This document shows, one piece after another, positions 8,199 through 17,185 of a DNA stretch of 64,000 nt (positions within the stretch are counted from its first letter, which is position 1; the number at the start of each line of letters is the position of its first letter). The stretch spans positions 111,511-175,510 of the forward strand of contig NZ_FNFF01000017.1 of the NCBI RefSeq assembly GCF_900100315.1. Direction: 5' to 3'. The DNA is from Streptomyces indicus (GTDB taxonomy: Bacteria; Actinomycetota; Actinomycetes; Streptomycetales; Streptomycetaceae). Position numbers and translations under genes: made by a program. Under the pieces are notes generated by a model. That model worked only from the letters and a program-made list of their open reading frames with translations. It was not told the DNA's origin and did no database searches.

Positions 8199-8720
8199 TC
8201 AGCTCGGGCTCCCCGTGGATCCGTCGGCGGGTCTCGGGTGGTCCCCGCCGTGCAGCTGCTCGACCGCGTGCACGAGGACGGACTCCAGGACGGCGAGACC
8301 GTCGCGCACTCCCCCGGTCGAACCCGGCAGGTTGACGATCAGGGTGCGGCCCGCGACACCGGCCAGGCCCCGCGACAGGGCGGCGGCCGGCACCTTGTCC
8401 CTGCTGAACGCCCGTACGGCCTCCGGGATTCCGGGCACCTCGTAGTCGATGACGCGGCGCGTGGCGTCGGGGGTGGCGTCCGTGGGCGAGATGCCGGTGC
8501 CGCCGGTCGTGACGATCACGTCGTACGCGGCTTCGACGCCCGCCCGCAGCGCGGCCTCGACCGGGTCGCCGTCGGGCACGACCTGCGGACCGTCCACCGC
8601 GAAGCCGAGGCCGCGCAGGCCTTCGACGAGGATCGGGCCGCCCTTGTCGGGGTAGACGCCGGCGGCGGCGCGGTTGGAGGCGGTGACGACGAGTGCGCGG
8701 TACGGGGGCGAGGTGCTCAT
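8199..8720 (-). CDS. mogA: MogA/MoaB family molybdenum cofactor biosynthesis protein
   Basis: Predicted molybdopterin adenylyltransferase, activating molybdopterin with ATP before metal insertion. At 173 residues it has the family core: ALVVTASNRAAAG, the loop VIVTTGGTGISPTDATPDATR, and NLPGSTGGVRDGL near the end. ATG 8720 overlaps the moaC stop by four bases (ATGA), implying translational coupling. In pathway order it acts after MoaC and upstream of MoeA/Glp-type metal insertion. Confidence 0.93.
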   Translation of the reverse strand: MSTSPPYRALVVTASNRAAAGVYPDKGGPILVEGLRGLGFAVDGPQVVPDGDPVEAALRAGVEAAYDVIVTTGGTGISPTDATPDATRRVIDYEVPGIPEAVRAFSRDKVPAAALSRGLAGVAGRTLIVNLPGSTGGVRDGLAVLESVLVHAVEQLHGGDHPRPADGSTGSPS

Positions 8721-9196
8721 GCCCGGCTCCAGTCGCCGGACTTGCCGCCGGACTTGGCCTCGACCCGTACGTCCGTGATGACTGCGCCCTTGTCCACGGC
8801 CTTGATCATGTCGACCACCGTGAGGCCCGCGACCGAGACGGCGGTCAGGGCCTCCATCTCGACGCCCGTGCGGCCCGTGGTCTTCACCGTCGCGGTGATC
8901 TCCACCGCGTCGTCCGCGACCGCGAGGTCGAGTTTGACGCCGGAGATGTCCAGCGGGTGGCAGAGCGGGATCAGGTCGGAGCACTTCTTGGCGCCCATGA
9001 TCCCGGCGATCCGCGCGGTGGCGAGGGCGTCGCCCTTCGGCATGCCCTCGCCGCGCAGCAACGCGATCACCTGCGGCGAGACCAGCACGCGGCCCGAGGC
9101 GCGGGCGATGCGCTCGGTCACGTCCTTCCCGGACACGTCGACCATGCGGGCGGCGCCCGCCTCGTCGATATGGGTCAGTCGCTCCTGCGTGCTCAT
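8717..9196 (-). CDS. moaC: Cyclic pyranopterin monophosphate synthase MoaC
   Basis: Catalyses the second half of the GTP to cyclic pyranopterin monophosphate conversion in molybdenum cofactor synthesis. The 159-residue length is normal. Conserved segments are MVDVSGKDVTERIARASG, KKCSDLIPLCHPLDIS and VKTTGRTGVEMEALTAVSVAGLTVVDM, with KAVDKGA near the end. The start is the ATG at 9196; the longer open frame upstream is Pro/Arg-rich and non-conserved. It overlaps mogA by four bases. Confidence 0.95.
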   Translation of the reverse strand: MSTQERLTHIDEAGAARMVDVSGKDVTERIARASGRVLVSPQVIALLRGEGMPKGDALATARIAGIMGAKKCSDLIPLCHPLDISGVKLDLAVADDAVEITATVKTTGRTGVEMEALTAVSVAGLTVVDMIKAVDKGAVITDVRVEAKSGGKSGDWSRA

Positions 9197-9312
9197 GTGC
9201 TGCTGCGCTCCCGGTCGGGCCTTCGGCGGCCGCGCGGGCCCTGTGCGGAGGGCGGGGTGCGGGCCGTGTGTGGGCGACACGGTACCGGTACCCGGGCCTG
9301 GCGGTCTCTCGG

Positions 9313-9472
9313 GAGCGGTCTGGCAGAGGCGGCTCGGGGCGGGGCGGGGCATACGCGGGCCAGGGGCCTATGGGGGCCGGGGGCCTGCGGGGGCCGGGGG
9401 GCCGCGGGGGCCGGGGGCCTACGAGGGCGGGGGGCCGGGGGGCTTACGGGGGCCGGGTCCGGGCCCTCGAAA
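9313..9472 (+). repeat. G-rich simple-repeat tract
   Basis: A run of GGGGGCC-type units on the plus strand lies between the MoeA-like gene and moaC. The plus strand could form G-quadruplex or other non-B structures; the RNA of the flanking minus-strand genes would be C-rich here. Confidence 0.6.
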
Positions 9473-9484
9473 GGCGCCCGATGC

Positions 9485-9654
9485 GGGGCTCCGCCCCGAT
9501 ACCCCGGAGCACCCTCGGGGGCCAGGGGGCGGAGCCCACGACAGCTCGACCGACACGGGGCCCCACCCCAATACCCCAGGGCACCCTCGGGGGCCAGGGA
9601 GCGGAGCCCACGACAGCTCGACCAACACGGGGCTTCGCCCCGATGCCCCGGAGC
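9485..9654. repeat. 72-bp tandem direct repeat, two full copies plus a partial
   Basis: Units at 9485-9556 and 9557-9628 are nearly identical over 72 bp. A third unit starts at 9629 and is recognisable for about 26 bp. Each opens with a GGGG...CCCC palindromic motif. The repeats and the G-rich tract fill the 478-bp gap between the MoeA-like gene and moaC. No gene is seen there. Confidence 0.85.
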
Positions 9655-9674
9655 TCCCCCTCAGGGGAGTCCCC

Positions 9675-10994
9675 TCAGCCCAGCAGGATCACTTCCAGCT
9701 CGGTGCCGGGCGCGACCTCGGTCGTGTCCTCGGGGACCACGATCAGGCAGTCGGCCTGCGCGAGCGCCGCGATCAGGTGCGAGCCGGACCCGCCCACCGG
9801 CCGTACGGCCCCGGCCTCGGCGTCGTACGCACCGCGCAGGAACTGCCGCTTGCCCTTCGGGGACGACAGCGGCTCCTCGCAGCGCAGTTCGGCGCGGACG
9901 CTCGGGCGGTGGACGTCGGCGAGGCCCATGAGGGTGCGGATGGCGGGCCGGACGAACAACTCGAAGGAGACGTACGACGACACCGGGTTGCCCGGCAGGG
10001 CGAGCAGCGGGGTGTGGTCGGGGCCGATCGAGCCGAAGCCCTGCGGCTTGCCCGGCTGCATGGCGAGCTTGCGGAACTCGATCCCGGCGCCCGCCTCGTC
10101 CTCGTCGCCCACGCTCTCCAGGGCTTCCTTGACCACGTCGTACGCGCCGACGCTGACCCCGCCCGTGGTGACCAGGAGGTCCGCACGGATCAGCTGGTCC
10201 TCGATGGTGGAGCGCAGGGTCTCCGCGTCGTCCGCGACCGCGCCCACGCGGTAGGCGATGGCGCCCGCGTCGCGGGCCGCGGCGGTCAGGGCGAAGGAGT
10301 TGGAGTCGTAGATCTGCCCGTGGGCCAGTCCCTCGCCGGGCTGGGTCAGTTCGCTGCCCGTGGACATGACGACCACGCGCGGGCGGGGCCGTACGCGCAC
10401 GGTGGCGCGGCCGATCGCGGCGAGCAGGGCGATCTGCGAGGGGCCGAGGACGGTGCCCGCGGCGAGCGCCCGCTCGCCGGCCTGGACGTCGCTGCCCTGG
10501 GCGCGGACGTGGGCCCGGGCGGCGGCGGGCCGGTGCACCCGTACTTCACCGCTCGCGCCTTCGGGCGAGGCGCTGTGCGGGGTCATGCCGCCGACGGGGC
10601 CCGCGCCGAGGCCGCCGTCGGTCCACTCCACCGGGACCACCGCTTCCGCGCCGGGCGGCAGCGGTGCGCCGGTCATGATGCGCGCGGCCTGGCCGGCGCC
10701 CACGGTCAGGTCGCCCGCGCTGCCCGCCGCCACGTCCCCGATCACTTCGAGGACGGCGGGGAACTCCTCGCTCGCGCCCTCGACATCGGCGACCCGGACG
10801 GCATAGCCGTCCATGGAGCTGTTGTCGAAGGGCGGCAGCGAGAGCGGGACGGTGACGTCGTCGACGAGGACACAGCCCTGGGCGTCGAGCAGCTGGAGCT
10901 CGATCGGCTCCAGCGGCTGCACGGTCGCCAGGATGTCCTCGAGGTGCTCGGTCACCGACCACACGGGGGCGGCCTGATCCGTGGTGCTGGTCAA
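9675..10994 (-). CDS. glp: Gephyrin-like molybdotransferase Glp (MoeA family)
   Basis: A 439-residue MoeA/gephyrin-fold protein. MoeA enzymes insert molybdate into adenylated molybdopterin. The actinobacterial paralogue Glp instead, or in addition, binds FtsZ and a membrane receptor. Visible are PPFDNSSMDGYAVR (residues about 54-67), AARIMTGAPLPPGAEAVVPVE, the molybdopterin-binding core VMSTGSELTQPG and DSNSFALTAAARDAGA, then TTGGVSVGAYDVVKEALE and ALPGNPVSSYVSFELFVRP. The start is a TTG overlapping the galU stop (TTGA), so the two genes are translationally coupled. With glpR about 2.3 kb downstream in the same cluster the Glp assignment is favoured over a dedicated MoeA, but sequence alone cannot separate them here. 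Confidence 0.9.
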   Translation of the reverse strand: MTSTTDQAAPVWSVTEHLEDILATVQPLEPIELQLLDAQGCVLVDDVTVPLSLPPFDNSSMDGYAVRVADVEGASEEFPAVLEVIGDVAAGSAGDLTVGAGQAARIMTGAPLPPGAEAVVPVEWTDGGLGAGPVGGMTPHSASPEGASGEVRVHRPAAARAHVRAQGSDVQAGERALAAGTVLGPSQIALLAAIGRATVRVRPRPRVVVMSTGSELTQPGEGLAHGQIYDSNSFALTAAARDAGAIAYRVGAVADDAETLRSTIEDQLIRADLLVTTGGVSVGAYDVVKEALESVGDEDEAGAGIEFRKLAMQPGKPQGFGSIGPDHTPLLALPGNPVSSYVSFELFVRPAIRTLMGLADVHRPSVRAELRCEEPLSSPKGKRQFLRGAYDAEAGAVRPVGGSGSHLIAALAQADCLIVVPEDTTEVAPGTELEVILLG

Positions 10995-11899
10995 GACTGC
11001 TGCATCTCCTCGGTGACGTAACTGCGAAGCCAGGTCCGGAAGTCCGGGCCCAGGTCTTCACGTTCGCACGCGAGCCGGACGATGGCGCGAAGGTAGTCGC
11101 CGCGGTCACCGGTGTCGTAGCGACGGCCCTTGAAGACCACACCGTGCACCGGACCGCCCTCGTCCGAGGTCGCGAGCTTCTGCAGCGCGTCGGTGAGCTG
11201 GATCTCCCCGCCGCGGCCGGGCTCGGTCTCCCGCAGTATGGCGAAGATCTCCGGGGCCAGTACATAGCGGCCGATGATCGCCAGATTGCTCGGCGCCTCC
11301 GCCGCGTCCGGCTTCTCGATCAGGCCGGTGATCTGCACGACGTCCTCGTCACCGGTCGGCTTGACCGCCGCACAGCCGTAGAGGTGGATCTGCGACGGGT
11401 CGACCTCCATCAGCGCGATGACACTGCCGCCCTCGCGCGCCTGGATCTCCACCATGCGCTGGAGCAGCGGGTCACGGGCATCGATCAGGTCATCGCCCAG
11501 GAGCACCGCGAAGGGCTCGTCGCCCACGTGCGGGGCCGCGCACAGCACCGCGTGGCCCAGGCCCTTGGGGTCGCCCTGGCGCACGTAGTGCATGGTCGCG
11601 AGGTCGCTGGACTCCTGGACCTTCGCCAGCCGGCCGGCGTCGCCCTTCTTCTCCAGGGCCGATTCCAGCTCGTAGTTGCGGTCGAAGTGGTCCTCCAGCG
11701 GACGCTTGTTGCGGCCGGTCACCATCAGAACGTCGGACAGACCGGCCGCGACGGCCTCTTCCACCACGTACTGGATGGCCGGCTTGTCGACCACCGGGAG
11801 CATTTCCTTCGGGGTCGCCTTGGTCGCCGGAAGAAAGCGGGTACCGAGGCCGGCCGCCGGGATGACAGCCTTGGTGATCGTGGGTCGCTGCTCAGTCAT
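10991..11899 (-). CDS. galU: UTP-glucose-1-phosphate uridylyltransferase
   Basis: Makes UDP-glucose from UTP and glucose-1-phosphate for cell wall, glycogen and trehalose metabolism. The 302-residue length is typical of GalU. Motifs are the nucleotide-binding AVIPAAGLGTRFLPATKATPKEMLPVVDKPAIQYVVEEA, then RQGDPKGLGHAVLCA, LLGDDLID and GLIEKP. The ATG at 11899 opens exactly on the conserved N-terminus. It heads the Glp cluster and is divergent from the formyl-THF cyclo-ligase gene 96 bp away. Confidence 0.97.
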   Translation of the reverse strand: MTEQRPTITKAVIPAAGLGTRFLPATKATPKEMLPVVDKPAIQYVVEEAVAAGLSDVLMVTGRNKRPLEDHFDRNYELESALEKKGDAGRLAKVQESSDLATMHYVRQGDPKGLGHAVLCAAPHVGDEPFAVLLGDDLIDARDPLLQRMVEIQAREGGSVIALMEVDPSQIHLYGCAAVKPTGDEDVVQITGLIEKPDAAEAPSNLAIIGRYVLAPEIFAILRETEPGRGGEIQLTDALQKLATSDEGGPVHGVVFKGRRYDTGDRGDYLRAIVRLACEREDLGPDFRTWLRSYVTEEMQQS

Positions 11900-11995
11900 G
11901 CCCTGCACCCTATCTTCTGGGAATGGGCGGAAGATTGGGCTCCGGTTAGTTCGTTCCCCTTGCACAGGATTGGGCCAGATTTGTGTGAACAAGCT

Positions 11996-12613
11996 GTGAC
12001 CGGCGAGACCGTCGGCGAGGCGGACAAGGCTGCCAAGGCCGAGTTGCGCAAGGAACTCCTCGCGGCGAGGAGAGGGTTGACGCCGGATGACGTACGGGTG
12101 GCGGCGGAGGCGCTGGCCGGGCAGGCGCTGCGGCTCGACGTCCTGAGCACCCCCGACGCCGTGGTCGCCGCGTATGTGTCGGTGGGGCGCGAGCCCGGCA
12201 CCCATGCGCTGCTCGACGCCCTCCGGGCCCGCGGCGCCCGGGTGCTGCTGCCCGTCCTGCTGCCGGACAACGATCTGGACTGGGCTCCGTACGAAGGGCC
12301 CGGCCGGCTGTCACCGGCCTCCCGCGGCCTGCTCGAACCCGACGGCGACCGCCTCGGCTCCGAGGCGGTCACCCGCGCGCACGCCGTCCTGCTGCCGGGG
12401 CTCGCGGTGGACGCGCGCGGCATGCGGCTCGGCCGCGGCGGAGGCTCGTACGACCGCGTGCTCGCGCGCCTCGAACGGGCGGGCGCGCACCCGGATCTCG
12501 TCGTGCTGCTCTACGACAACGAGGTGGTCGCGCGGGTTCCGGCGGAACCGCACGACCACCCCGTGCACGCGGTGGTCACCCCGTCCGGGGTGCGTACCTT
12601 TCAGACCTCCTAG
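11996..12613 (+). CDS. 5-formyltetrahydrofolate cyclo-ligase
   Basis: ATP-dependent conversion of 5-formyl-THF to 5,10-methenyl-THF in folate recycling. The 205-residue protein has the family N-terminus (KAELRKELLAARR), the substrate segment YVSVGREPGTHALLDALRARG and the C-terminal ATP/folate loop LGRGGGSYDRVLARL. Start GTG 11996 is preceded by no clear ribosome site; an in-frame TTG at 11981 is possible. It is convergent with the penicillin acylase-like gene, nine bases apart. Confidence 0.9.
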   Translation: MTGETVGEADKAAKAELRKELLAARRGLTPDDVRVAAEALAGQALRLDVLSTPDAVVAAYVSVGREPGTHALLDALRARGARVLLPVLLPDNDLDWAPYEGPGRLSPASRGLLEPDGDRLGSEAVTRAHAVLLPGLAVDARGMRLGRGGGSYDRVLARLERAGAHPDLVVLLYDNEVVARVPAEPHDHPVHAVVTPSGVRTFQTS

Positions 12614-12622
12614 GCGCCAGGC

Positions 12623-15373
12623 CTACGGCTTGAGCACCAGGTGGTTCTCTGTGGCCTCCTCGACGGCCTTGTCGCCGTAGGCCCAGTCGTAGAGCTCGCC
12701 CTTGACCCACTTGTCGGTCTGGTCGGTGTAGTGGGGGCTGTACGCGTGCCCCGACGCACCGGTCAGGTTGATCCACTTCGACTTGTCGAAGTCCTGGAGG
12801 TTGACCACCATCCGCATCGACGGCACCCAGATCACGGAGTAGCCGCCGGCCGCGTTCCAGCCGGTCGCATTGACCGCGGCCTCGCCGCCGCCGAGGTTCC
12901 AGGGGCCGCGGTTGAGCAGCCACTGCATGAAGCCCGGGCCCTCGGTGCCGATGGTCTGGTTCTTCAGCTCCAGGGTGTGCAGCCGACCCCAGCTCCAGGT
13001 GTCCATGTCCTTGCCGAGCTTGGCGGTCAGCTCCCAGCGCGCGTCCTCCATGGCCCGCGCGAACAGCTGGTCGCGGGTCTTGGTCTCGGCGTCGGTGCGG
13101 GTGCCGGGCGTGTGCCACCACTCGCTGTCCTGGTCCTTGACGAGCCGTCGTACGACCTCGAACCAGCGGTCGCCGCCGTCCGGCTGGGCCGCGTCCGGGT
13201 CACGCTCGCCGCACTCGCGCACCCGCGCGTCCGGGTCGTCGACCGGGCCCGTCTTGTCGGCGGGCGGGACGCTGATGCAGGAGCCCTTGACGCGCAGCTC
13301 CTTGGGCAGCTTGTTGCCGAAGCCGAGCTTGAGGATGTTGCGCCAGACGGCGTTGAAGTACGCGGCGGCCGCCGAGTCCGCGTCCTGCGTGTAGTCCCAG
13401 CCCTCCAGGAGCTTCTGGGCGTCGCGCACGTCCGGGTCGGAGATGTCGAGCTTGAGCAGCATGGGCGTCAGCAGCTTGGCGATCTCGCTGCTGGAGTCCG
13501 TCTGCATGGTCCGCATGTCCTCGGTGGAGATCTTCCCGCCGTCCTTGATCTTCGACGCGATCAGGTCGTTGATCCGCTGGCTGCGGGCGCCGTATCCCCA
13601 GTCCTTGGTCATCTCGTACGGGTAGTCCTTGCCGACCACGGCCTGGTTGGCGGTCACGATGTAGCCGCGCTCGGGGTTGTACTCGTACGGCAGGGCCTTC
13701 TGCGGGATGTACCCGGTCCAGTCGTACGAGGAGTCCCAGCCGGGAGCGGGCAGCGTGCCGTCGTGCTTCTCGGCGCGCGTGGGGATCTTGCCGGGCGCCT
13801 GGTAGCCGATGTTGCCCTCGCGGTCGGCGTAGATCAGGTTCTGCGAAGGCACTTCGAAGTCCGCGGCGGCGGCCTGGAACTCCTTGAAGTCCGTGGCCCT
13901 GTTGAGCTTGAAGACGGCGTCCATCGAGTTGCCCGGGTCGAGCGCCGTCCAGCGCAGCGCCACCGCGTAACCGTCCGAGCGGTCCGGTGCCGAGGTGTCG
14001 ACCGGGGCCTCCTCGCCGACCTTGCCCAGCTCGTCGCTGCGGTCGGACAGGAGCGGGCCGTTGTTCGTCTCGCGCACCGTGATGGTGCGGGGGTCACCGC
14101 CGGCGACCTTGATGGTCTCCTTGCGGGTCTTGAACGGCTGCACCTTGCCGTCGTACAGGTATCCGTCGCCCTGGATCTTCTCCAGGTAGAGGTCGGTGAC
14201 GTCGGCGCCGAGGTTGGTCATGCCCCAGGCGATCTCCTGGTTGTGGCCGATGATCACGCCGGGCATGCCGGAGAAGGTGTAGCCCGAGACGTCGTACCGG
14301 CACTTCTCCGAGACGTTCCGGCAGTGCAGGCCCATCTGGTACCAGAGCGAGGGCAGCTGGGGCGCCAGGTGCGGGTCGTTGGCGAGCAGCGGCTTGCCGG
14401 TGGTCGTGTGCTTGCCGGAGACCACCCAGGAGTTGGAGCCGATGCCGTTGCCGTTGGGGCCGACCGCGTCGGGCAGGTTCTCCAGGATCTTCGACAGGCC
14501 GGAGAGCTGGGTGTTGAGGGCGCCGCCGGCCGCGCCGCCCTGGAGCCCGTTCGCACTGCCCGACTGGCCCTGGCCCTGCGTGGCGCTCCCCTGCGGGTCG
14601 TACGTCTGCGAGGCGGTGTCGACCGCGCCTTCCTGCACGATCGGCTTGTGCGTGTCGTACGGGTACTCGGGGTAGAGCTCGCCGATCTCCTTCGGGCCGA
14701 GCCGGCTGTACATCAGCGAACGGTCGATCTCGTCCTGCATGTTGCCGCGCAGGTCCCAGGCCATCGCCTTGAGCCAGGCCACCGAGTCGACGGGGGTCCA
14801 CTTCTCGATCGAGTAGTCGGTGGTGAAGCCGAGGGCCGCGTACTCGACCGAGACCTCCTTGCCCGACTTGCCCTCGAGGTACTGGTTGACCCCGTCGGCG
14901 TACGCCTGGAGGTACTTCTTCGTGTCGGGCGCCAGCTTGGTGTCGTATTCCTTCTGCGCGGTCTCGTGCCAGCCAAGGGTGCGCAGGAACGCGTCGGTCT
15001 CGACCTGCCCCTCGCCGAACATCTCCGACAGCCGACCCGAGGTCATATGACGGCGTACGTCCATCTCCCAGAACCGGTCCTGCGCCTGGACGTAGCCCTG
15101 CGCGCGGAACAGGTCCTCGGCGGAGTCCGCGTACAGCTGCGGGATGCCCTGGGCGTCCCTGCGGACGTCCACGGGCGCGGAGAGCCCGTCGAGCGTGAGC
15201 GAACCCTTCGTCTGCGGAAGGGAGGCACGCACCGTGCTGATGGACCACCAGGCGCCGAATCCGATGCCCGCCACGAGGGCCACCACGAGCACGAGCACAA
15301 ACAGACGGAGGCGGCGCCCCTTCTTCCGGCCGGCCTTGCGGCCTGCCGAAGGGGCGGTGGTGTTCGCGGGCAT
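12623..15373 (-). CDS. Penicillin acylase family protein, membrane anchored
   Basis: A 916-residue N-terminal nucleophile hydrolase. The first 20 residues are Lys/Arg-rich and are followed by a hydrophobic helix (about 24-45). The protein is therefore probably exported with an N-terminal anchor. The autocatalytic site is GSNSWVVSGKHTTTGKP: Gly312 | Ser313 is the expected cleavage point, with Ser313 as N-terminal nucleophile of the beta chain. VPSQNLIYADREGNIGYQAPGKIP and the NQAV segment are typical of the beta chain. Substrates of actinobacterial homologues include penicillins, acyl-homoserine lactones and other amides; none can be chosen from sequence. Start ATG 15373. Confidence 0.92.
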   Translation of the reverse strand: MPANTTAPSAGRKAGRKKGRRLRLFVLVLVVALVAGIGFGAWWSISTVRASLPQTKGSLTLDGLSAPVDVRRDAQGIPQLYADSAEDLFRAQGYVQAQDRFWEMDVRRHMTSGRLSEMFGEGQVETDAFLRTLGWHETAQKEYDTKLAPDTKKYLQAYADGVNQYLEGKSGKEVSVEYAALGFTTDYSIEKWTPVDSVAWLKAMAWDLRGNMQDEIDRSLMYSRLGPKEIGELYPEYPYDTHKPIVQEGAVDTASQTYDPQGSATQGQGQSGSANGLQGGAAGGALNTQLSGLSKILENLPDAVGPNGNGIGSNSWVVSGKHTTTGKPLLANDPHLAPQLPSLWYQMGLHCRNVSEKCRYDVSGYTFSGMPGVIIGHNQEIAWGMTNLGADVTDLYLEKIQGDGYLYDGKVQPFKTRKETIKVAGGDPRTITVRETNNGPLLSDRSDELGKVGEEAPVDTSAPDRSDGYAVALRWTALDPGNSMDAVFKLNRATDFKEFQAAAADFEVPSQNLIYADREGNIGYQAPGKIPTRAEKHDGTLPAPGWDSSYDWTGYIPQKALPYEYNPERGYIVTANQAVVGKDYPYEMTKDWGYGARSQRINDLIASKIKDGGKISTEDMRTMQTDSSSEIAKLLTPMLLKLDISDPDVRDAQKLLEGWDYTQDADSAAAAYFNAVWRNILKLGFGNKLPKELRVKGSCISVPPADKTGPVDDPDARVRECGERDPDAAQPDGGDRWFEVVRRLVKDQDSEWWHTPGTRTDAETKTRDQLFARAMEDARWELTAKLGKDMDTWSWGRLHTLELKNQTIGTEGPGFMQWLLNRGPWNLGGGEAAVNATGWNAAGGYSVIWVPSMRMVVNLQDFDKSKWINLTGASGHAYSPHYTDQTDKWVKGELYDWAYGDKAVEEATENHLVLKP

Positions 15374-15694
15374 CGCTGTCCTTGTGGTCCTTGCCGGCCT
15401 TCGTGTGCCGTGGGGCGGCCGGTGCCGTGGTCGGCCGGCGCCATGGGCGGTACTCGAGCGGCGGAGCGGTCCTTGAGTGCAGGAGCAACCTTAGGCGTAG
15501 CCGCCTGGGCGGCTGGACGCGGAGTCGGCTCCCGCCGTGCGGACCGTAGCCGAACAGAGATCTTGCCCGTCAAGAAAGCGTTAACGATTAGGTAAGGTAA
15601 CGAAGTACCGGCGACGCGTCGCCCGGCGCACCCCCTCCCCGGATCCGGTCCCGTCCCGCTTCCCGGAGTCCACCGCGCGCGAAAGGAACGGCCA

Positions 15695-17185
15695 CTGACT
15701 GTCCATCAGCTCAACGAGCTCCTCCTGATCAGCTCGCTCGTCCTGCTCATCGCCGTGGCCGCGGTGCGCATCTCCTCGCGCAGCGGGCTGCCGAGTCTGC
15801 TCCTGTACCTGGGTATCGGCATCGCGATAGGCCAGGACGGGATCTTCAACGTCACCTTCAACAATGCCGAGTTGACCCAGGTCATCGGTTATGCCGCACT
15901 TGTGGTGATCCTGGCCGAAGGCGGACTCGGCACCAAGTGGAAGGAAATCAGGCCCGCGTTGCCGGCCGCGGTCGTCCTGTCCACCGTGGGTGTCGCGGTG
16001 AGCGTGGGCGTCACGGCCGCGGGTGCGCACTATCTCGTCGGGCTCGAATGGCGCCAGGCGCTGATCATCGGCGCGGTCGTCTCCTCGACCGATGCCGCGG
16101 CGGTGTTCTCGGTGCTGCGCAAGGTGCCGCTGCCCTCGCGCGTGACGGGTGTGCTCGAAGCGGAGTCGGGGTTCAACGACGCCCCGGTCGTGATCCTGGT
16201 GGTCGCCTTCTCCTCGGTGGATCCGGTGCACGCGTGGTACGTCCTGGTCGGCGAGATCGCCCTGGAGCTCGCGATCGGCGCGGCCATCGGCCTCGCGGTG
16301 GGCTTCCTCGGCGCATGGGGCCTGCGCCATGTCGCGCTGCCCGCCTCCGGCCTGTACCCGATCGCCGTGATGGCCATCGCGGTGACGGCCTACGCGGCCG
16401 GCGCCCTCGCGCACGGCTCGGGCTTCCTCGCCGTCTACCTGGCCGCGATGGTGCTCGGCAACGCCAAGCTGCCGCACTGGCCGGCCACCCGCGGGTTCGC
16501 GGACGGCCTCGGCTGGATCGCGCAGATCGGCATGTTCGTCCTGCTCGGCCTGCTCGTCACGCCGCACAACCTGCTCGACGACTTCTGGCCGGCCGTGGTC
16601 ATCGGCCTGATCCTGACGATGGTGGCGCGCCCGCTGGAAGTGGTGCTCAGCCTGTTTCCGTTCCGTATCCCCTGGCGCGAGCAGGCCCTGATGAGCTGGG
16701 CCGGACTGCGCGGAGCGGTGCCCATCATTCTGGCCACCATCCCGATGGTGGCCGGGATCGAGGGCAATGAGCGGATCTTCAACATCGTCTTCGTGCTCGT
16801 CGTGGTCTACACGCTCGTCCAGGGTCCTACGCTGCCGTGGCTCGCCAGGGCCCTGAAGCTCGGCGACTCGGGCGAGGCCGCCGACCTGGGCATCGAGTCC
16901 GCGCCCCTGGAGCGGCTGCGCGGGCACCTCCTGTCGGTGGCGATCCCGGAGGAGTCCAAGATGCACGGGGTCGAGGTCGCGGAGCTGCGGCTGCCGGCGG
17001 GCTCCGCGGTCACGCTGGTGGTCCGCGACGACAAGTCCTTCGTACCCTCGCCGACGACCGTCCTGCGGCGCGGCGACGAGCTGCTCGTGGTGGCCACGGA
17101 TCCGGTACGGGACGCGGCCGAGAAGCGGCTCAGGGATGTCGGGCAGGGCGGCAAGCTGGCGGGGTGGCTCGGGACGGGCACGTAG
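15695..17185 (+). CDS. Potassium/proton antiporter (CPA1 family) with TrkA-C domain
   Basis: Cation/proton antiporter with about 12 helices, the core motif EAESGFNDAPVVIL carrying the transport Asp, and a C-terminal RCK_C/TrkA-C domain (last 90 residues, ending in RRGDELLVVATDPVRDAAEKRL), as in NhaP2-type K+/H+ exchangers. The first in-frame ATG or GTG with conserved sequence after it is the GTG at 15755, but that cuts the first helix. A CTG at 15695 follows a strong GAAAGGA ribosome site by seven bases and opens TVHQLNELLLISSLVLLIAV, a complete first helix. I therefore propose a CTG start (496 aa). It is divergent from the penicillin acylase-like gene. Confidence 0.88.
   Translation: MTVHQLNELLLISSLVLLIAVAAVRISSRSGLPSLLLYLGIGIAIGQDGIFNVTFNNAELTQVIGYAALVVILAEGGLGTKWKEIRPALPAAVVLSTVGVAVSVGVTAAGAHYLVGLEWRQALIIGAVVSSTDAAAVFSVLRKVPLPSRVTGVLEAESGFNDAPVVILVVAFSSVDPVHAWYVLVGEIALELAIGAAIGLAVGFLGAWGLRHVALPASGLYPIAVMAIAVTAYAAGALAHGSGFLAVYLAAMVLGNAKLPHWPATRGFADGLGWIAQIGMFVLLGLLVTPHNLLDDFWPAVVIGLILTMVARPLEVVLSLFPFRIPWREQALMSWAGLRGAVPIILATIPMVAGIEGNERIFNIVFVLVVVYTLVQGPTLPWLARALKLGDSGEAADLGIESAPLERLRGHLLSVAIPEESKMHGVEVAELRLPAGSAVTLVVRDDKSFVPSPTTVLRRGDELLVVATDPVRDAAEKRLRDVGQGGKLAGWLGTGT

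Noticed and set aside
9485..9654. 72-bp repeats considered as a CRISPR array
   Set aside because: Units are contiguous with no unique spacers, and no cas genes lie nearby.
12641..15595. A 984-codon open frame antisense to the penicillin acylase-family gene
   Set aside because: The minus-strand product has intact catalytic motifs; the plus-strand reading has none.
15585..15606. TTAGGTAAGGTAACG resembling an iron box (DmdR/DtxR)
   Set aside because: Only the left half matches TTAGGTTAGGCTAACCTAA and there is no symmetric right half. It is more likely part of a promoter region for the divergent genes.
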